Of a stretch of 64,000 bases of DNA, positions 43,494-55,800 are shown one piece after another (within the stretch, counting starts at the first letter, position 1; each line of letters opens with the position of its first letter). The stretch lies in NCBI GenBank assembly GCA_004335835.1, contig RWJK01001821.1, positions 360,387-424,386 on the forward strand, written 5' to 3'. The notes below the pieces were generated by a model, which was not told the origin of the DNA, did no database searches, and saw only the letters and a list, made by a program, of their open reading frames with translations. The DNA is from Scenedesmus sp. ARA3 (Eukaryota; Chlorophyta; Chlorophyceae; Sphaeropleales; Scenedesmaceae). A program made the translations under genes and the position numbers.

Positions 43494-44571
43494 ATATTGA
43501 ATGTGGGTGGTGGTGATGATAGCAGCTGCCACTGGAAGCCGCAGGCAGGGCTGCGTGAGGAGTTGTGAGGTGGCGTTGAGGCATACACATGCAAGAATAT
43601 GCAAAAACAAGGATCTGCAGCTGTTGGTATGACGATGGGGTATGCGTTTGGGCTGTGAGGTAGTGACGGGAGTTGCTGCTGGGTCTGGTTGCTGCAAATG
43701 ATATGGGGGGGCTAGATTGGTTCGCTGGGGCTTCTTCAATTAGGCTTCCGGGCTTCTTTAGGACTGGGATCAAACTGCACAGTACAGTTGATGCTGCAGG
43801 CAGGCTAAGACACACAGGTATCTGTGTTTGCTACCTAGCAAACCCAAGTCTTCGCCAGACCTGCGTGGCCAGGCTGGCTGTATGTCAGCTGTTGTTTCCA
43901 CGATCGAGCGAGCTCCAGTGAGCTGCTGGCAGGAAATGCCAGATGGCCCAGTTCTGTGCAGGCTATGGTGCTGATGTCAGTGATTCCTGCAAGCCGCCGC
44001 GGTCCGGCCGGATGGGCCAGCTGGAATGTGTTGCGCAATGGCATGTCAGTTGCCTGCATGCCTGTGTTACGATGCCACAAATAGTGCGTAGCGTATGACT
44101 TACTTCTTACTGTGGCTGAGGCTATAGCATGTTGAAGCACTAGCCACTTTGTTGTGACACAAATATGTGATGAGGGGTGTCTTGGCTGTGTGACACAGCT
44201 GCCGTGCTGCTCCCAGTGCAGCAGTGGTTGAACAGCAGTGGTTGAAATATGTGCAGGAATCCTATGGTCATGCAACTTCTGAAACCTCATTTTGTCCTAT
44301 GAGGCCACGCCTCTTTCCTAGAATGTCCTGATATGACAGTTATGCCAACCACCTGTCGCTGCTCAAACCCCAGCTGAGCTCGGCAAAAGCAGGGGTCCGC
44401 CGGCCGCTCGCATGTGTGGGAACGCAGTTGAACATATCGATTCAGCACAGCACCATCGATCTGCAACTTTCACGCAGCAAAGACACACCAGCAGCAACGA
44501 CGTCAGCCTGCGCAGTAGCGCACGATTATCACCGCTGGTTTGAAGCAGCATGCGCTGAGAAATGTCTCAAC
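43494..44571. other. intergenic RUS - HPAT
   Basis: No coding exon or RNA gene is recognised. The frame of the next gene is open upstream to 44416, so its true start could lie there. Confidence 0.5.
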
Positions 44572-47500
44572 ATGAAGCCGTTTTACACAAGCAGCAGTCA
44601 GGGCATTGGGTTGGGCAATGTCAAGCCACAGCAGGTCATCACAATAGCAGTTTGCCTGGCAACCATAGTGACCCTGGTCTCTCTCAACGAGCTGCAGACA
44701 CTGATTGCCAGCAGCGACAAAGCAGCAGACCATGCAGCTTACTTGCCTACACACGGTGACTGGAGGACAGTGGAGCAGATAGCAGAGCGGGCAGTGCAGC
44801 ATGTGGAGCACCTGCCCACACGGACACATCACGGGAACCCTGTGTTTGCAGTCAATGCAGGAACAGGTGAGGCACCTGCTGCCTTGAATAGATATCTGGA
44901 CAGTGATTTGGCAGCTGTGTAGCACGCCCAGCAGCAAGTGTCCAGAGCCTTGCTTAAGATTGTCACCCACATGCTGCTCCTCTGCAACTGCTGCCGCTGC
45001 TGCGGTGCCCTGTCAGAGAAAGATCAGCAGGCAGGACAGCAGCAGCCCATCAAGCAGCAGCAGATACTGAAACCCAAACCCGCCACAGAAGTGATGAAGG
45101 AGAGCAGCGACTACCCACCTGCACCTAAGGAGTGCAACGCCATGGAGTTCACCGAGTGAGTCATGCAGCGGCAGCAGCAGCAGCAGCAGCAGCCATGCCA
45201 CGCCATGCCACTTGGATCAACAGCGCTGAGCAGCCTCCTGCAGGCAGCAGCAACAGCAGAAGCAGCGGCAGCTGCAGGCCGCACGGTCTGGCAGCGGCAG
45301 CTTTGCAGGCAAGCCATGCAAGACCGCAGCAGGGCTCACGCGTGCGTGCTTGCCAGTGCTGAAGCGGAAGCACTTGCAGCAGTAGGACTCGCAGCAGAAG
45401 ATGCCTATGACTCTGATTTGGAGGGGTGTAGCACAGCACAGCTTCAGCACAGGTGTGTTGGGTAATTGCTGTTCCTGCAGGCTGTGGGGTGATGTGGTGA
45501 AATGGGGCTCTTCTTTTCATACCAACACCCCAGGGGAGTGCTGCGAGGCGTGCCTGAAGCACACACCTGCCAAGCACAGCGCACATAAATGCAACGGTAA
45601 GAGAGTGCAACTGAGTCTTACCATGATCTGCATGCAGCAGGCAGCTCATGTGTGCTGAGTAGCTGGACCGACAGACATGATGAGTTTGTGTGTTGGTTGT
45701 ACTTGCAGTGTGCACAGGGCCATGTCCTAGCAGCTGCAGCAGCTGTCAACACGTGCATGCCCTTCTGTATTCTGTCCAGCGCCTTGCGCTGCAGCTGCAA
45801 TCTTGCCGACAGTTGCTGTACAGTTGCGCCACCAGCAGGTAGCTGGCTGCTTTGCATAGGCAAATAGACACCTGAAGCACGCATGTGACGCCTTGCCCTG
45901 CTGCTGCAGTGTGGGTGTGGTGTGGCATCAAGGAGAGCTGCGGCGGGCAGTACCAGGAGTGCTGGCTGAAGCACTTGGTGAGCAGCGGCACGCAGGGGCA
46001 GCAGCACCAGCCAGCAGCACCTGCAACAGCAGCTGTGGATGGGCAGTGGTGACGTTGCCTGAGGAAGCAGGGCAGTGCAGCACACACTTCTGGGGCTGGC
46101 ACTGTTTAGCGCCCATGCTGCAACCCATTCAGCAGCTGCCGTCAGTAAAAGGTAGCAGCAGCAGCAGCAGCTGGAACACCCGCACTCCGCACCAACTTTG
46201 AGACGACGTCTGCACACATTATTCAATGCAGGTGCACCCGCGTGCCACGAAGCCAGCGCGCGAGGGCCCAGAGGTGGGCTGGACGTCAGGCATTGTGGGG
46301 CCGGATGCAGAGGAGCACGGGACCGATGAGCAGGACCCCGCAGACAAGAAGGTGCGAAGCAGTGCGTGCGGCTAGCAGCAGTGCAGCCAGCTGTTGCTCT
46401 GCTGGTTGCTGTGCAATGCTTGCTGACCCTTGTGCCCAGCAAGCCGCGCGCAGAGCAGAGAAAACACAACAGGCAGCGGTAGGCGCTGTGCGCAGATGCA
46501 ATCCCTGACCGAAACGCGTGCTCACATTGTGTGTGGTATGCTGTTGCCTATCGTTGCGCGCAGGTGCGCAAGTTCCACATCATCACCACAGCACAGGGCG
46601 ACCTGGTGCACTGGCAGACGCGCGTGCACTACTACTGGTGAGCACGCGCTGGCGGTGCTGGGCATGCGCAGCACGGATGGGGATGCCAGATCACAGCCCT
46701 GAGGCAAACTGCTATTGCGCCATCCATATGCAGTAGTCGATCTTGCATGCAGGGCTCTGTTGCTGCGCTTGGGAATCCATAAGGTGTTGCTCGGGTGATG
46801 CTGGCTGCACCGGTGTGGCACAGTGCAGTTGTCACGCACCTGAGTCTGTCATCAGCAGCACCTCTCTTGTGCCAAGGAGTCACGGCGACAAACACTCATT
46901 CACCTTCACACTGCTGCTTGCCGCCGCAGGTACCTCAAGCAGAAAGAGGAATGCGACAAGCAGCCCAACTGTGAGATGGGCGGCTTTACGCGCCTGCTGC
47001 ATAGCGGCACGCCGGACGACCTCGTCGACGAAATACCCACCTTTGTGGCCCAGCCCCTGCCAGAGAGCGTGGTGCCTCACGAGTACTACCCTGTACTAAA
47101 TCGCCCCTACGCGCTGCTGCAGTGGGTGCAGCAGGCGAAGATAACAGAGGAGTATGTGATGATGAGTGAGCCAGATCACATTTTCCTGAGGCCGCTTCCC
47201 AACTTCATGAAGAAGGATGACAGGCCGGCAGCCTTCCCCTTCTTCTACATTGAGCCACACAAGGTGTGTGTGCAGTTAGTTTTGACTGGCTGTGGGATGG
47301 ACTGACTGTGGGATGGATGGCGCCTGGGCCTGCGCGGGGTATGGGTGTAAGGTGCTGGAGCTGCTTTGATGCAGCGGGGCATACATGTGCAGCAATGGCG
47401 CAGATGCTTTGCTTGCCTCGGCCGCAGCGCTTCGCGATCTCCAACATAGCGTGCTTAGTCAAAACCACAATCTGTTGCGCGCCAGCAGCCACCCAACCAG

Positions 47501-49222
47501 CCGTTAGACTCTTGCACGCTTGTTCAACCCCATGGTGCTGCCGCCTGCTTTGCTATCTGCTGAGCAGGACAAGAACATCCCCATCATGATCATCCTATGA
47601 TATGATACGATATGTGTTATGCAATGCTGTGTATTGTGATCATTCCTCATCTGCTGCACATTGCAGGACGAGAACATCCCCATCATTGCCAAGTTTGTGC
47701 CCGGTGGCAGCCTCAGCCGCTCCGATGCGGAGACCATCGCCCCCATGGGCAACAGCCCCACCTTCCTCAGCATGCAGCAGATGAAGCAGGTGATACCGCT
47801 GTGGCAGAACATGAGCGTGGCCATCTTCAAGGACAAGGAGGCCAACGAGGTGCGAGGGGCAGCAGCGCTGTGCGCTGTGGGCAGATGGGTTGTGCTGTGT
47901 TCCCCTGTGAGGTTATAGCAGAGGACAGGTTGTGCTGGTATGTGCTATGCATGGCATGTGCCAGTGTGTGCTGTGGCCAGTTTGGGTTCAATAAGATGTG
48001 TATGCTGTGTGAGCTGCGTCAAACAGCACGTATCCTTGCCTGAACTCTGCCGCCATCAGCAGCAGCTGTTTACCGGTCTGCACTAAATGCTTAGCCCTTA
48101 GCCGTCCCTGCTGACATGAACTCTGCTTGCGTTGTGACGACACAGCGCACCCTTCACACCTCACACACTACAGTGCACCAACCAACCTTGCTGCCTGCTC
48201 CTGTTCCCGCCTGCAGAAGTGGGGCTGGGTGCAGGAAATGTACGCGTTCACGGTGTCGCTGTTCGTGATCGGCGTGCGCCACGTGGACCTCATCCTGCAC
48301 ATGATGGCGCAGCCGCCCTGGGACTCCCGCATGGCCATGGGCCCGGGCCGGCCCTACTACATCCTGCACTACACCTACGGCAATGACTACAATGCAGAGG
48401 GCAAGCACACGCCAGGTGGGGGGCTGTGGATTAGCTGCTGCACCATCTGCTGAGATAGTGAGAGTAGGCATCAAGTATTCTGTTGGAGGGGCTCTGGGCG
48501 GGTGGGTTTGGCTGATCTCTTGCAGCTTTTTTGTGGTGGCTAATGCTGCCATGCGCTGCTCATAGGCGGTTGCTGACACAGCTGTGGATTGCGTCTGCTC
48601 CTGCTGCTGTTGGCTGTTGTTTTGCGCAATCGCCGCAGGCAAGTTTGGGTTCTGGCGCTTTGACAAGCGCACGTATGCAAAGCCGCCACCGCGGCGGCTG
48701 GGCGACCCGCCTGAGAAGATGCAGAACGACATGGTGCGCGCGCTGATCAGCCACATCAATGAGGCGACAGGTGAGCTGCGTGAACCTTCAAGTAGCTGGT
48801 TTCGGCAGCAGTATCATGCTACCACACATGCTACATGTGTCTGCGCAGTTTACTGAGGGGGGCGGCAAGCTGCAGACAGCTTGGGGCATAGCATGACTGA
48901 GTGCATTGCTGCTTGCTGGTGCATACTGTCACATGATGCTGTTTTCGAATAAGCAATCGCCCTGCGCGTGCCGCAAGACAACACTCAGCCACGGCATAGC
49001 ATGCACAGTTGCCCGGCCAAGCACCTAAGTGCAGGCAGATGCCGCTGTGCCACAATGCATTGCAGCTCTGTGACGTGTGTGTTCTGCCGCTGGCTTGCCC
49101 CTGCTGCTGCAGAGAACATTCCCTGTTGGGATGAGTACTACAAGACGGGCCAGATAGCAGCAACGTGCGATGAGAAGCTGCCCAACAGCATCTACCCGAC
49201 AGCCAAGCGGCACCAACCCTAG
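44572..49222 (+). CDS. HPAT: hydroxyproline O-arabinosyltransferase with N-terminal PAN/apple-like module
   Basis: HPATs (GT95) add the first L-arabinose to hydroxyproline of cell-wall glycoproteins in the Golgi. Eleven exons keep phase: 44572-44866, 45017-45155, 45481-45596, 45910-45977, 46232-46351, 46564-46637, 46930-47263, 47667-47849, 48217-48415, 48639-48770 and 49113-49222; 589 residues. A signal anchor lies at about 20-38, making a type II protein. Residues about 145-206 form a Cys-rich module (WGDVVKWGSSFHT, GECCEACLKH, VWVWCG, YQECWLKH) like a PAN/apple domain. The GT core follows: HIITTAQGDLVHWQTRVHYYW, EMGGFTRLLHSG, LNRPYALLQWVQQ, the acidic SEPDHIFLRP motif, AFPFFYIEPHK, GNSPTFL and FWRFDKRTY. 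A TGTAA lies about 305 bases past the stop. An in-frame upstream ATG at 44416 is possible, but the chosen start places the anchor at the N-terminus. Confidence 0.93.
47568..47693 (+). repeat. exon-edge echo: HPAT exon 8 start
   Basis: GCAG|GACAAGAACATCCCCATCATG at 47568-47594 copies the true start GCAG|GACGAGAACATCCCCATCATT at 47667. The shift is 99 bp. Confidence 0.93.
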
Positions 49223-50408
49223 GCAGCTTGCTCCACCAGCCATAGACAGCTTGCTGCACCAGCCAGCCATAAACAGCCTGGCCATGACTGCTGCAAAGCA
49301 GTTCTGTGATCATCATCGGCTGCCCTTTGGTGTTAGCTTTGATCGCGCGTGCCAGCATAGCCTGATCTGTTCCTGGTGATTGATCATGCAGTGCATGGGG
49401 CTGCATTCTTCCTGCTTTGGCTGTTGTTTTGAGGGATTGGTTAGACAGCATGTGGATACGGCTGTTGCTGTTGTTGCTGCAGATGTGACCCAGCTGGTGA
49501 AAGTGGTGACACGATATCAGACAGGTGTAACATTGGTTCCAGCCGATGCGCTTCTACAAGCTGTTCCTGTAGGATGTCAACAACACTAGAATAGTTATCT
49601 GCTGATCAGCTGCTATGTTGCATCAGTGCTTATGCCGCACGTGTGGCCAGAGCTGCTGCAATGCTGTGGCCGCCAGAGTGGCAGGCTTGTCATACACATG
49701 GCTGCGGCAGGCTTCTCATTGACGCATTCGCTTCTCAACAGATGATACACCAAAGTTTGCATGCGGCTGAAGGCTGCACTTGGGTTATGGTCACAGTGCA
49801 AAACATGCTATGCGACATCACAATTCACAGTTCAAACCTCATCATGTGGTGCATGCACTGCAAAGTGCGCAAGGCGCCCTTAACCAAGACAGCACAGCCA
49901 ACGAGTGCACAACAATTCAATGCAATTCAAGAGTACTAGGCTGCACATAACATGGTCTTCACATGGCATCAGCCGGTGCACAGTCCTGCATACTGGTAGC
50001 TCCAAGCGGATTATAATAAAACAGATCCCGGGCTCGGGCCCGAGCATGCACACATCTGCTGCTGAACTGTGCCGTCAGCACCCTCTGGCTGGCGACAGCA
50101 TGCTGCGCAGAGTTGTCATGTTCAACATCATGCCACAGCAGTGTGCCTGCTGACGCTGCACCGACATGTGAAGGACCCAACGCTGCATCAAAGCGTTGGA
50201 AGGCAGAAAAAACAAGCTGTGCTGCTGCTGAGTCAGCTTCGCCCCGTACAGGGCAGCGCCTTGCCGGGCAGAAAGGTCATAAGCTGAACTGCTGCTGAGT
50301 AAGCATCGCGGATACTGTAATACAGTGCTGGCCTACTGCAATCATGACGCTTCTGCATGCTACCAACAGCTCTTTAGCTAGCAAGCTGCAGGCGGCAAAC
50401 ACTATGCA
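49223..50408. other. tail-to-tail intergenic region
   Basis: It lies between the HPAT stop and the LRR gene stop. TGTAA at about 49526 may end the HPAT transcript. A perfect 14-bp palindrome (GCTCGGGCCCGAGC) is at 50032-50045. No gene is seen. Confidence 0.5.
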
Positions 50409-52801
50409 TCAAGGCTGCTGCAGGCTGGCACACTTGGGCCCACCACCAGACACAACTACAGTAAGCTTGCCAGTTGCGCGCTGCTCTAGCGCGCCCTTCA
50501 GCGCTGCTAGCTCTGCAGTGCTCAGCCCAGCATTGCCAAACAGTGCCAGGCACCGCAGCAGCGATCCACTTCCAACATACAGGTAGCTCCACGCCTCAGG
50601 AACGGGGCTGACCAGTGCATTGTTGGAAAGGTCCAGCTGCTGCAGCTTGCGCAAACTAACCCAGCTGGCAGGCAGTGTGCTGCTGAAGGCATTGATGGAT
50701 ACATCCAGCACCGCCAGGGTGGTGAGGCGGGCGAACGACTCTGGCAGTGAGCCGGTCAAGCTGTTGTTGGCAAGCACCAGCACCTGGTGCAGTCAGAACA
50801 GAGCAGCAGCCAGAGTGGGCAGTGAACAACCCAACTTGAAGAGCCAGAAAACAAGTATGGTGCTGGCTGGCATGTGCATGTCACATGCTGTGAACATGCA
50901 TATGCTGCAAGTTCATGGTCTCGGCAAGCGCCTCCTGTCAACACAGGTTCTCTGCTCCTGCTGGCATGACTAGCTGTGGCACCATCTTGCGCAGCAGATA
51001 ATGCTTGCAGTACTTGAGCTGCATTTCTTCTCATTTTAGCAGCTGCGTGTACTGCACAACATGTACAGCTCACCTGTAGCTGCTCAAACAGTGACCAGCC
51101 TGGCACCAGCTGCCCGCTCAGCTTGTTGCCTGACAGATTGACTACGCGTAGCGGCATGAAGCGCGTGCCTGCCGGTGCTGCTGCAATTGCTGCACTCAGT
51201 GTGCTGACAGCGCGGCTAGTCGCTGCTGCTGTTGCCCACGGACCGACATGACGGCCACGGTCCCTTGCAGCTGGTGTCCTCCGCCGCTCAACAGTGGCGG
51301 GTGACACATCAGCAGCAGCTGCCTGCTGAGCTGCAGCTAGTGCAGCATCCGCTGCTGCCCGCATAGCCGCTGCATCTGTCCAAGCTGGCAGGGCCCCACT
51401 CAGATTGCTGTTTGTAGCCACTAGCTCTTCTAGGCTCCTCAGGATGCCCCACTCTTGTGGCAGCTGCCCTGCCAAGCCACTGCAGTCTGCTGCCCTGAAT
51501 GCACGCAACTCCTGCAGGGATGCCCAGGAAGGTGGCAAGCTGCCACTGATGCCAGTGCCAGAGAGGTCCAGGGTTTGCAGTGCAGTGAGTGCTGACCATA
51601 TGCTGGGTAGGCTGCCAGTTAGGTCGCTGTTGCCACGTAGGTTGAGGTGCTGCAGGTTGTAAAAGGCAGCGAAGCTGGAAGGCAGGGTGCCTGCCAACTT
51701 CAATGAGGCTGTGTCCAATGACAGAAGGAAAGCAGTGAGCGGCTGCAGTATGTCCGCCACCTCTGAGAGCGGGAGGGCTGCTCCTGCTGGAAATTGTATG
51801 TTCAGCTGCGTCAGGTTCAGTCCGGTGATCTGGTAGGCTGCGTCACAAGTAACACCCTTCCATAGCCTGCAAAACTTTGGAGGTGTCTCAGGACCTGCGA
51901 TGTACAGGCACCGCCCACTGAAAGTTGCAGGCATGAGCGTGATGCCAAGGAGCACATGTATAGAAAGTGCAATGCCAAACAACATGAGAGAGAAAGCAAC
52001 TTGTGCAAAAAAGTGAAATCTCGTGCAGTGCTGCAGTTGCTCACCTGCGCCCCCTCTGTCGCTGCTGTTCCAAGCAGCCAAATCATTAGACATGCCGCTT
52101 GTCGTGTTGATTAGTCTTTGTAGGGCCACTAACGCATTGACGTCAGGCCTGCGTCCTGAACATGGGCGGTCAACCATGTCCCATGTATATCTTTGATATA
52201 CCGTCAACCCATCAGGGGTGCAGTCCAAGCTGATGTTGCTGCCGCCAACTCCAACGCTGCCACGGCTGAAGTGAGACCAGCTGGGAGGAATAGAGCCGTG
52301 CAAGCCTGTGTCGCCCAGGCGGAACTGTGCATCAATCGGTATCATCCCAGCAGAGCCAAACTCAGGCGGCAGCGTTCCTGTGAGCTGCTGATTGTTGCAG
52401 AGGTTCATATAGTTCAGCCTAGCCATGTTGGCATAGGAGGCAGGGATGCTGCCAGTGAGAAAGTCTGCGGGTGAATCAGGGGTGCAAAATACAGCTCCAA
52501 GTAGCAATTCTTCAAGGCTAGTCCAGCAACCCCACGCACTTGGCAGCGATCCCCTGAGACCACAACCCGTTAGTTTCAGGGACTTCAGCAGAGGCGTCGC
52601 TTGCGCAAGCTGGGCTGGAAGCTGCAAGTCGTGGGGGCCAGGCTTAGAGTTGGCACTACACTCATAGCACTTAAATGATTCCAGCCGTGGCAGGCTCTGT
52701 ACCAGCGGCACCAGGTGTGTAAGGTTCAACCCAGCTGTATCACCCCCATACACTTCGATCCCCTGTGATGTACGTAGCACTTTCGAACAACTGTATGCCA
52801 A
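50409..52801 (-). CDS. leucine-rich-repeat protein, C-terminal block (plant-type LRR)
   Basis: Exons 52762-52045, 51894-51074 and 50783-50409 keep phase and encode many plant-type LRRs with the LxxLxLxxNxLxGxIPxx pattern, such as LNLRGNSDLTGSLPSIW, LDLSGTGISGSLPPSW and LVLANNSLTGSLPESF. In the middle, LAAWNSSDRGG joined to FCRLWKGVTCDAA is the LRR N-terminal cap signature (xxWxG/xxCxWxGVxC), so two LRR runs are in tandem. The first exon starts at an acceptor at 52763/52762; an ATG lies at 52801 but has no signal peptide behind it. There is no transmembrane helix or kinase after the LRRs; the protein ends with KCASLQQP. The block is most likely the C-terminal part of the same gene as the upstream entry (52823-59103), since only 21 bases part the two frames. 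Confidence 0.7.
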
Positions 52802-52822
52802 TGGTCACGTCAACTAACCAGT

Positions 52823-55800
52823 TTACGCTAGAGAGCCGTTATTTATTTTTGAGGTTGTTTGGCCTGGCCTGACCATGTTTCCCAAGCCTGCAACTTCTTC
52901 TACCAGCTGCTTCAGCATTGTGATGTATCCCTGACCAGCTCCGGCTCCCAACAATGGCACCAGATGGGCTTGCACAGCCTTAACTTGCCGCGCTTCCACC
53001 TCGGCTGCTTTGGCCTTGCACAATCCAGCTACGCCTGTGTTCTCGTATGTCAGAATGCCATCTGCTTCAATTGACTCAACTGGCACACAACCACTCAGCC
53101 CTTGGTTGCTGCCTAATGAGAGTATGTATATCTTCCCCATCTGTGACCACTCACGAGGAAACAAACCACTGAGCCGATTGTCCCCAAGGTCAATTTCATA
53201 AAAGTCCCTGCTGCTCGCTGCATTGTCTGCCCACACGGCAGGGACCTGCATGCATGTGGCTGTGGTGAGAAGTACTGACCAGAAGATCAACTGTGTCCGC
53301 GTGTGCATACACTACAGTCAAGGTGCGCTTTTGGAACCTTGTGCAGTTGCCTATCCCGCAGTCAGTCGCTCAGGTGTCCCAACACAAGCTCGAGCTAGGC
53401 AGCAGCAGCATGCAAGCCAACAACAACCAGCAAGCTTGCCTTATAAGGCTGAGGCTTGCTTGCTACTGCAGCCTAACAGGTGGGGATATTGGCGTAAACT
53501 TGGTCAATTCAACTTGCAAGCTAATTACAGAGCTGCAAAGCGGTGCAAGACAAAGAAATCATTGTGGCATGCTTCACAATTTTATTTAAGTGTCTGCCCG
53601 TGCCGTCCAAGCAACAACCCAAAAGAGATTAATCTCAGTATTGCCACACGCTCAAGTTGCTCAGTCGTTTCAACACTTACCCCACCACTGAATCGGTTGT
53701 GGGCCAGCCTCAGGAACCGTTCATGTGGCCATGCCCTTATGTCTGGAAGGTTGCCAGTCAAATGATTGTTGGAGAGGTCGACATCTATAAGGAGCCTGCC
53801 AGGAGCCACCATGTTGCCTGACTCAACTTTTGTGGTTGTGAACCATTCAGGCGGCACAGGGCCTGAAATGCCACACTGTAAGCCATACGGTTGGTACTGC
53901 TCACCACCTGCATACTGCCCAATGTTGATACGGTAGATATTTGCCAGGCCAAGCAGCAGAATGGGGGGCAAGCTGCCTGACATGCAGTAGTGCCTCGCCA
54001 CCAATGTCTGCAGCTTGTTAAGAGCGCCAAGCTTGGCAGGTATTGTTCCACTGTATACTAACATGTCAAGATTCTCCAGGCTGTCTTTTAGCAACAGAAT
54101 GGAGTTCATTATGTTTGGGGTAAGGGCAGGCAGAGCACCCTGAAGTTGTGCATTGGGAGGAACCTCCAGCGAAAGTCTAAATATAAGCTTCGTAATTTGG
54201 TAGGGACTCAGGGTACAGTTGACATGCCAACTGAGCTTGTAACCACGTTCGGATAGAATACGGAATCCTGCACGGATGCTATAGCTCGGTGTGCAGTTGG
54301 AGTAGATTGCTACCTCATCATCAGTTGAGCTCGGTGCCATCGACTTTAAGATGCTCTCCAGAGCACGCTGCTGTGATACCTTGTAGTAATCCACAAACGC
54401 AACTTTGTCTAATTCTCCTGGGATTGTAAATCTGGAGTCACAGAGCTGCACAATGGATCCTGCAATTACTCAGTACGTGCCGGAGCCAAGACACGTTAAT
54501 CATGCTCTTGATTGGAGTGCTGCATATTGAGCATTATGAGGTTCACAAGTAAAACACATGACACCTTGCGATTGTTGCAATGCACGCACAAGGTTGCAAT
54601 GTACATTGTTGGAGCTTGTAACATGTTAAGTGGCATCTGTGCAGCAGTTTGCAACAAAAAAAACAAGCTGATCATGAAACATGTACTTATGGCCATATGC
54701 TGGCAGTAGTCATGCGGGTACCTGCCTACTTTGTCCTGTTGATGGGTTCTTACCGTGCTTTGCGCTGGCTTTGCATGCGCCATATGCTGCAGCACCATTA
54801 GCTTTCTAACGTGCCCCTTTCCAGAAAGAAGTATGCCTTCCCATGCAGCAGACATCTCACCTATTGGCAGGCTGTCAGTCACATTCACGTCTTTGTAGTG
54901 CAAGGTGATGCAGCCACACCTGGTTCCGCGCACTTTGCTGTGGTGCCAAGGTCACAGGTCACATTTGCAGCCGAGCCGCTTGCAGTGTATGTCAGGCATG
55001 TGAAGAAGGGCTTGACATTTGTGAAGCCATGTGTAACTTGCTCCACAGATTGCAGCACATCGCGGATGTCTGCTTCCGCCAACTTGCTGGCGAAGCTGAT
55101 TGTCACATCCTGCAGCCTGCCAAACTTTCGCCAGTTTCGTTGGATAAACTCCCGCAAAGAAACGCCAGACCAGCTCACTACAAATGCCACTGTGTCAACC
55201 TCGACAACCTTGTACTTGTAGCACTCTGCCAATGTGTTGAGGGCAACAGATGCGTTGACAGGCTGAACAGCTCTCCTCTCCTGCTCCCACGGCTGAGTGT
55301 TCACGGTGGCCAACTTGCGCTGCTCTGTTGCAGTGCAGGTGATCCCGTACGTGTGCTCTGGCGTCTCCACACCCACAAGCAGTGTGGATGTTCATACATG
55401 CGTGGGGCGTTGTCAAATATACAGTAACGTGTGATGGTGTTCCCTGGCGGCTTTTATGCTTGCATAGCAGCCCGCCTGCGGCAAATGCCTGTTCCTCAAA
55501 TTTACAACCTTAGAACGAATACTCTACCACAGGCAATGATTGCCGCAGGCCACCAGGACAAGCTGAGATGCCACATGATGTGCTGCCCGTGCAGCAGCTG
55601 CTCACCTCCGATGCCCATCTGTATCCTGAACAGGCCATCCGCTGTGACACCCGGCTGAGATTTAAGTGTGGACAGTCCCTTACCCCAGCTGTTGCAGCGC
55701 AGGCGGGTGCCACCACATTACACAGGCACAATTAGTCAGCAACATGACATGAATGCCTGTACATGTGCTGCCAGGTACTGTCAGCAAAAACAGCCACCAC

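Noticed and set aside
5491..47694. Exon-edge echoes as assembly duplications
   Set aside because: Most copies differ by many substitutions and occur at many loci with different shifts; only the identical ones (NR exon 2, RUS exon 3) still need a read check.
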